Assembly (NCBI GenBank): GCA_903934285.1
Contig: CAIZNN010000110.1
Location: 1 to 34,739 of the forward strand
Reading direction: 5' to 3'
From: Akkermansiaceae bacterium
GTDB lineage: Bacteria; Verrucomicrobiota; Verrucomicrobiia; Verrucomicrobiales; Akkermansiaceae
DNA length: 34,739 nucleotides
The position numbers and the translations under genes are program-made. Below the pieces are notes generated by a model, which made no database searches, was not told where the DNA came from, and saw only the letters and a list, made by a program, of their open reading frames with translations. Below, piece after piece: positions 30,635-34,739 of the stretch. The stretch's first letter is position 1, and every line of letters starts with the position of its first letter.

Positions 30635-33600
30635 ATGCGCGGCCAACCCATAACCAGCCTTGGAATCATCCTCGTGTTATGCGCCACGGCGCTGGCCCGC
30701 GGGGGAGTTCTTCCCAATCCGACCATCACGGCGGCCACCGCCAGTTCGTCGCCAACCAACGCCGTGGCCGGCATTTTCGACAACTTGGCGGAAGCGAGCG
30801 AATACCGCACCAACGCCGCGGGCAACACCACGTTCATCGAGTTTGACTTCGGCACCCAAGTCACCATCGATGGATTCCTCAATGTGACCCGCAGCAGCAC
30901 CAGCAGCGTGGTGACCGGGTCGCGGCTGATCTTCGACAATGACGGCAGCGCCGGGTTCTCGGCCGCCACCGACAGCGTGGTCGAGTTCAACGCGGCCAAT
31001 ACGGGATCGACCGGCCAAGGCTACCTCAACCGCTTTGCGCCGGTAACCGCGCGCCGGGTCCGCTGGGAAGTCACCGCCAACGCTGGCAGCAGCCAAAGTT
31101 GCGGCGCCATGGAGATGCGTTTCCTGGGGGCAGCCGCAGGCACCACGCCCGTGGCCGGCGTCGGCGTCACCGCCGGTTCGCCTGCGCTCGACGCCTATCA
31201 CGCGCTGGCCAACGCCAGCAACGGGCTGGCCGGACGCACCCTCCCAACCTACCCCTACTCCGACATCCTGCCCGCCGTCGGCTACGCCAGCAACGCAGGC
31301 GCCACGGCCACCTTCGTCGATTTCGACCTCGGCCAAACCAAACTGGTCGCGGGGTTTGATTTTTTCGACCAACTCGGCACCGACCAGCGGGTCAATTCCT
31401 TCACCCTGAGCTTCAGCAACGATGCGGGTTTTGTCGCTCCCGTTGCCACCCGCTCGTACTCGAACAGCGGGTTTTCCCTCTCCGATGCCTTTGCCGCCAT
31501 CCCCGCCCGCTATATCCGCTACCAAGTGACCTCCTGCGCCGCTGCCAATCCCGGCCTGTCCGAATTGGTGTTCTATGAGACGGCGGGCTCCAGCCTCGCC
31601 ACGGCGTTTTCGCCCGGCGCCAATCCCAGCCAAAATTGGCTCCACGGCGAGAAAGCCACCCCGCTCGCCAAGGACCTCACCGCCTATCAAACCGCCGCCC
31701 CGCCCGACACCACCGCCCCATGCCAACGTTGGGGCACCGATCCTGCGGCGCAATCCACCGCATTCATCGGCATGGCCCCGCTCGCTGCCGCCTCATTCCT
31801 CTGGGGCGGCACCCCCACCGACTGGGCGGCCGGCGCCCTTTACCACGCCTGGCGCAACGGCCACGCACTGCCCATGGTGTCACGCTTCACCATAATCCAA
31901 TCCGGTTGGTATGACATCGCGGCCGGCTGGCAGGCCCACACCGTGGCGGGTTGTGAGGCCATCGTCTCCATCGTGGCCAACGGCAGCACGGTGTATTCGG
32001 CCAACCTTTCCGGCTTTGCCGGCACCCCGCACGGCACCACTGCGCCGTCGGGTGCCGCTCCCATCATCAACGGCGCGGCCAGCGGCATTCCATTGGCGGC
32101 CGGTGCCACGGTGGATATCGTGACGCTGCCGCTCAGTGCCGTGGGCAACGTCGCCGTGGACGCCCACATCACCGCGGTGGCCGCGCCGGCGGAGACCACC
32201 GCCAGCGTGGTCATCCGCGAGTTCTGCGCCGCCAACCTCAACGGCCTGCGCGATGAAGACGGCGCCGCCTCGGATTGGATCGAGCTCTACAACGGCACCG
32301 GCACTGCCGTCGACCTCACCAATTGGTCACTCACCGACAGGTCCGGCCAACCGCGGATGTGGTTGTTCCCGCCGCGCATCCTGCCCCACGGGCAACGCCT
32401 GGTGGTTTTTGCATCTAACAAAGATTCGGTGAAACGTGCCGCCTACGGTCCCACCAGCCAACTCCACACCAACTTTGCGCTGGCGAAATCCGGCGAGTTT
32501 CTCGGCCTCGCCGATCCGGACGGCGGCTTTGTCAGCTCATTCGCGCCGACGTTTCCCGCCCAATACGACGATATCACCTACGGTTTGGGGGCCAACGGCC
32601 TAACAGGATACCAGCAACCAACCCCCGGTGCGGCCAACGCCGCGGCCTCACCGGAGCCGCTCACCGTGCTTGCTTTCTCCGCGCCCTCCGGCCTCTTCAG
32701 CAGCACTCTGAGCGTCACGATCAGCGGTTACAGCGCGAGCCACACCGTCCGTTATACCACCGATGGCACCGAACCCACTTTGGCCACCGGTCTAACCTAC
32801 ACCGGCACCCCGATCAGGATCGCCGCCAGCACCACCCTGCGCGCCCGCACTTACGCAGCCAGCGTCGCGGGCCCGCTCGCCCAAGCCACCTACAGCAAAC
32901 TCGGCACTGCCAGCCAATACGGCATCACGCCGGCCACCTTCACCTCGGCGCTACCCGTGCTGGTGATCGACGCGCCGGCCGCGCCGCCATCTGACAAGAC
33001 CCCGCTGGTGGCGCGTTTCACTTTGATAGAGCGCAACCCCGCCGATGGCTTGGCCCGCCTCTCCGGCACCCCCGCCCTCGCCACCCGCGGCACGATCAAG
33101 CTGCGCGGCCAGTGGTCATCCAGCTTTCCCAAGCAAGGCTACGCGATCGAATTCTGGGATGGTTCCGATCAGGATGAGGCGCGCCAGGTATGCGGCATGC
33201 CCGCGGAATCGGACTGGACGCTGTACGCCGCCTATCAGACAGATCCGGATTTCATGCGCAACGTCCTGGTGTACGAACTGTTCCGCCGCATGGGCCGCTG
33301 GGCGCCGCGCACCCGTTTCGTCGAGGTCTTCCTCAACACCGGTGCCGCCCAGGTCGACGGCGCCAGTTACTACGGCGTTTATGTCTTGAGAGAGAAAATA
33401 AAAATCGACGCCGACCGGGTGGACATCAGCCAAATGACCGCCGCCGACAGCGCCGGTGAGGCGGTGAGCGGCGGCTACATCATTGCCCACGACAAATACG
33501 GCAACGGCGAGCAAACCCATCCCGAGCTGCTCACCGGCAATCGCGACGGCTTTCCGCACTGGCTACCTAACGGCGCGTTCGTCTATAAAACCCCCTCGGT

Positions 33601-34739
33601 AACCGACATCACCGCCGCGCAGAAAGCCTATATCTCCGATTACGTGCTGCAGACCGACGCCGCCATCGCCCCGCCCACTTTCACCCATCCGGTTACCGGG
33701 CGGCATTACACCGACTACATCGCGCGCGATTCATTCATCGATCACCACATGCTCATGGCTTTCGCCAAAAACCTCGATGGCCTTCGCATCAGCACCTACT
33801 TCACCAAAGACCGCGGCGGCAAATTGAAAATGTCCGTCCCGTGGGATAACGATCTGTCCCAGTGCCCTGCGGATGCCGGCAGCGCGGGCGCCGACCCTAA
33901 CAACTGGAACAGCGACATGGACGCATCCGCAAATTATTCCGACTATTTCACAAGGGATGCTCACATCGCCGAGGGCTGGTTCCACTATCTCCATCAAGAT
34001 CCCGGCTACATGCAGGAATGGGTGGACCGCTTCGACCGCTGGCGCAACAGCGGCGTGCTCGATCCAACACAAATCAGCACGTTCCTCAACCAAGCCGCCG
34101 CCGAGTTGACCGCGGCGGACAACAACGGCACCGCCGCCGCCAACACCCCCATCGCCCGCAATTTCGGCCGCTGGCCGCGCGCCACCAACGGCATCTCCAC
34201 CCAGGGCACCAATGCCGCCGCGGTCATTTTCGGCAGTGCCACCACCAGCGAGATCAGCCGCCACAAGACCTGGCTCCAGCAACGCATCGCCTTCATGGAC
34301 ACCTGGGTCTTGCGCAAACCGGTGCCGTCGCGCGCCGCGGGAGTGGTCTCACCCGGTGCCACGCTCAGTCTCACGTCGCCCGATCTAACCGGCGCCGCGC
34401 GCTTCTATTACACTCTTGATGGCACCGATCCCCGTGCCGAGACCGGCGGCATTGCCCCGACCGCCCTGCCATGGAGCGGGTCGCTTGCGCTGGGTTCAAG
34501 CACCCTGCTCAAGGCCCGCCTCTATCAGCCGTCGCCGGTCAACAAGCACACCGCCTGGAGCGCCCCGCTGGAAGCCCGTTATATTGTGGGGGCGGTAGCG
34601 GCCGCGGCGGCCAACCTCGTGGTCAGCGAGTTGATGTATCACCCCGCCGACCCCTCGGCCCGGGAAATCGCCGCCGGCATCACCGATGCCGAGGCCTTCG
34701 AGTACATCGAACTGCGCAACACCTCCGCCACTCCCGTCA
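30635..34739 (+). CDS. Giant CotH-kinase-like surface protein with lamin-tail and chitobiase repeats (partial)
   Basis: The frame is open from the ATG at 30635 to the window edge (1368 codons, no stop). Signal peptide MRGQPITSLGIILVLCATALA. Domains: two discoidin-like beta units (about 25-170 with TFIEFDFGTQVTIDGFLNVT, and 175-310 with ATFVDFDLGQTKLVAGFDFF); a variable region to ~520. Next a lamin-tail domain (about 525-670: VIREFCAANLNGLRDEDGAA, DWIELYNGTGTAVDLTNWSL), a chitobiase-type repeat with YTTDGTEPTLATG (about 680-755) and a CotH domain (about 770-1230). The CotH part includes RGTIKLRGQWSSSFPKQGYA, YYGVYVLREKIKIDADRVDI and LKMSVPWDNDLSQ, whose Asp residues match the metal-binding PWD of CotH kinases. 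A second chitobiase repeat (YYTLDGTDPRAETGG) and a second lamin tail (ELMYHPADPS) follow. It is probably an exported, surface-attached protein; substrate unknown. Confidence 0.88.
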   Translation, partial: MRGQPITSLGIILVLCATALARGGVLPNPTITAATASSSPTNAVAGIFDNLAEASEYRTNAAGNTTFIEFDFGTQVTIDGFLNVTRSSTSSVVTGSRLIFDNDGSAGFSAATDSVVEFNAANTGSTGQGYLNRFAPVTARRVRWEVTANAGSSQSCGAMEMRFLGAAAGTTPVAGVGVTAGSPALDAYHALANASNGLAGRTLPTYPYSDILPAVGYASNAGATATFVDFDLGQTKLVAGFDFFDQLGTDQRVNSFTLSFSNDAGFVAPVATRSYSNSGFSLSDAFAAIPARYIRYQVTSCAAANPGLSELVFYETAGSSLATAFSPGANPSQNWLHGEKATPLAKDLTAYQTAAPPDTTAPCQRWGTDPAAQSTAFIGMAPLAAASFLWGGTPTDWAAGALYHAWRNGHALPMVSRFTIIQSGWYDIAAGWQAHTVAGCEAIVSIVANGSTVYSANLSGFAGTPHGTTAPSGAAPIINGAASGIPLAAGATVDIVTLPLSAVGNVAVDAHITAVAAPAETTASVVIREFCAANLNGLRDEDGAASDWIELYNGTGTAVDLTNWSLTDRSGQPRMWLFPPRILPHGQRLVVFASNKDSVKRAAYGPTSQLHTNFALAKSGEFLGLADPDGGFVSSFAPTFPAQYDDITYGLGANGLTGYQQPTPGAANAAASPEPLTVLAFSAPSGLFSSTLSVTISGYSASHTVRYTTDGTEPTLATGLTYTGTPIRIAASTTLRARTYAASVAGPLAQATYSKLGTASQYGITPATFTSALPVLVIDAPAAPPSDKTPLVARFTLIERNPADGLARLSGTPALATRGTIKLRGQWSSSFPKQGYAIEFWDGSDQDEARQVCGMPAESDWTLYAAYQTDPDFMRNVLVYELFRRMGRWAPRTRFVEVFLNTGAAQVDGASYYGVYVLREKIKIDADRVDISQMTAADSAGEAVSGGYIIAHDKYGNGEQTHPELLTGNRDGFPHWLPNGAFVYKTPSVTDITAAQKAYISDYVLQTDAAIAPPTFTHPVTGRHYTDYIARDSFIDHHMLMAFAKNLDGLRISTYFTKDRGGKLKMSVPWDNDLSQCPADAGSAGADPNNWNSDMDASANYSDYFTRDAHIAEGWFHYLHQDPGYMQEWVDRFDRWRNSGVLDPTQISTFLNQAAAELTAADNNGTAAANTPIARNFGRWPRATNGISTQGTNAAAVIFGSATTSEISRHKTWLQQRIAFMDTWVLRKPVPSRAAGVVSPGATLSLTSPDLTGAARFYYTLDGTDPRAETGGIAPTALPWSGSLALGSSTLLKARLYQPSPVNKHTAWSAPLEARYIVGAVAAAAANLVVSELMYHPADPSAREIAAGITDAEAFEYIELRNTSATPV

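Noticed and set aside
1-34739. CRISPR arrays, tRNA or rRNA genes, phage attachment sites
   Set aside because: No regularly spaced direct repeats with unique spacers, no tRNA T-loop or acceptor pattern and no rRNA-like conserved block was seen on either strand.

Overview
The window is a GC-rich (roughly 60-65% by eye) chromosomal segment that most likely comes from the phylum Verrucomicrobiota. The main evidence is a secreted protein ending in a VPDSG-CTERM sorting tail, together with several families common in that phylum: a CotH/lamin-tail surface giant, a DUF1080 protein, an HzsA-like dihaem propeller, a PATR/chitobiase-domain glycosidase, and a DUF1566 plus EF-hand fragment. This is family-level inference. 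No rRNA, tRNA or phylogenetic marker strong enough to name a genus was found.

Layout. 1-4087 (minus): a probable gene cluster read from panD through a lipoprotein, a YihY/BrkB membrane protein and a Spinster-like MFS transporter to the 5' part of an alpha-2-macroglobulin-like gene that leaves the window. 4207-6452 (plus): two tandem paralogous CAP-domain secreted proteins of identical length. 6550-8603 (plus): a cobalamin riboswitch followed by a BtuB-like TonB-dependent receptor, convergent with and overlapping a CPBP protease (8576-9559, minus). 9560-11687: accessory-looking DNA with nested tandem repeats, a rhodanese, REP-like hairpins, a small ORF and a TFIIB-type zinc-ribbon protein. 11688-17171 (minus): the HzsA-like dihaem propeller protein and a GH31 glycosidase. 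17224-21038 (minus): a DUF6788-like remnant, hrpB, and the VPDSG-CTERM protein. 21450-24130: a decay and insertion zone holding a frameshifted DUF1566/EF-hand pseudogene, a small HicA-like fragment, and a group II (IIC-type) intron whose reverse transcriptase frame carries an in-frame stop. 24161-30339 (minus): a 1229-residue modular secreted glycosidase-like protein, a MITE-like inverted-repeat element, a DUF1080 protein and rsgA. 30635-34739 (plus): a very large CotH surface protein that runs off the window and has no stop codon inside it.

How the parts may work together. Much of the window encodes exported or surface proteins for polymer or glycan handling (GH31, the propeller glycosidase with chitobiase and PATR modules, DUF1080, CotH/LTD) plus outer-membrane corrinoid uptake under B12 control. 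Housekeeping genes (panD, hrpB, rsgA) lie between them. I see no defence island, CRISPR array or biosynthetic cluster. The most unusual non-genic signal is the heptamer CTAACAA/TTGTTAG. By hand count it occurs 16 times, about ten times the number expected from base composition. It is spread over many unrelated genes and accounts for several otherwise rare TTA codons and NCT codons.
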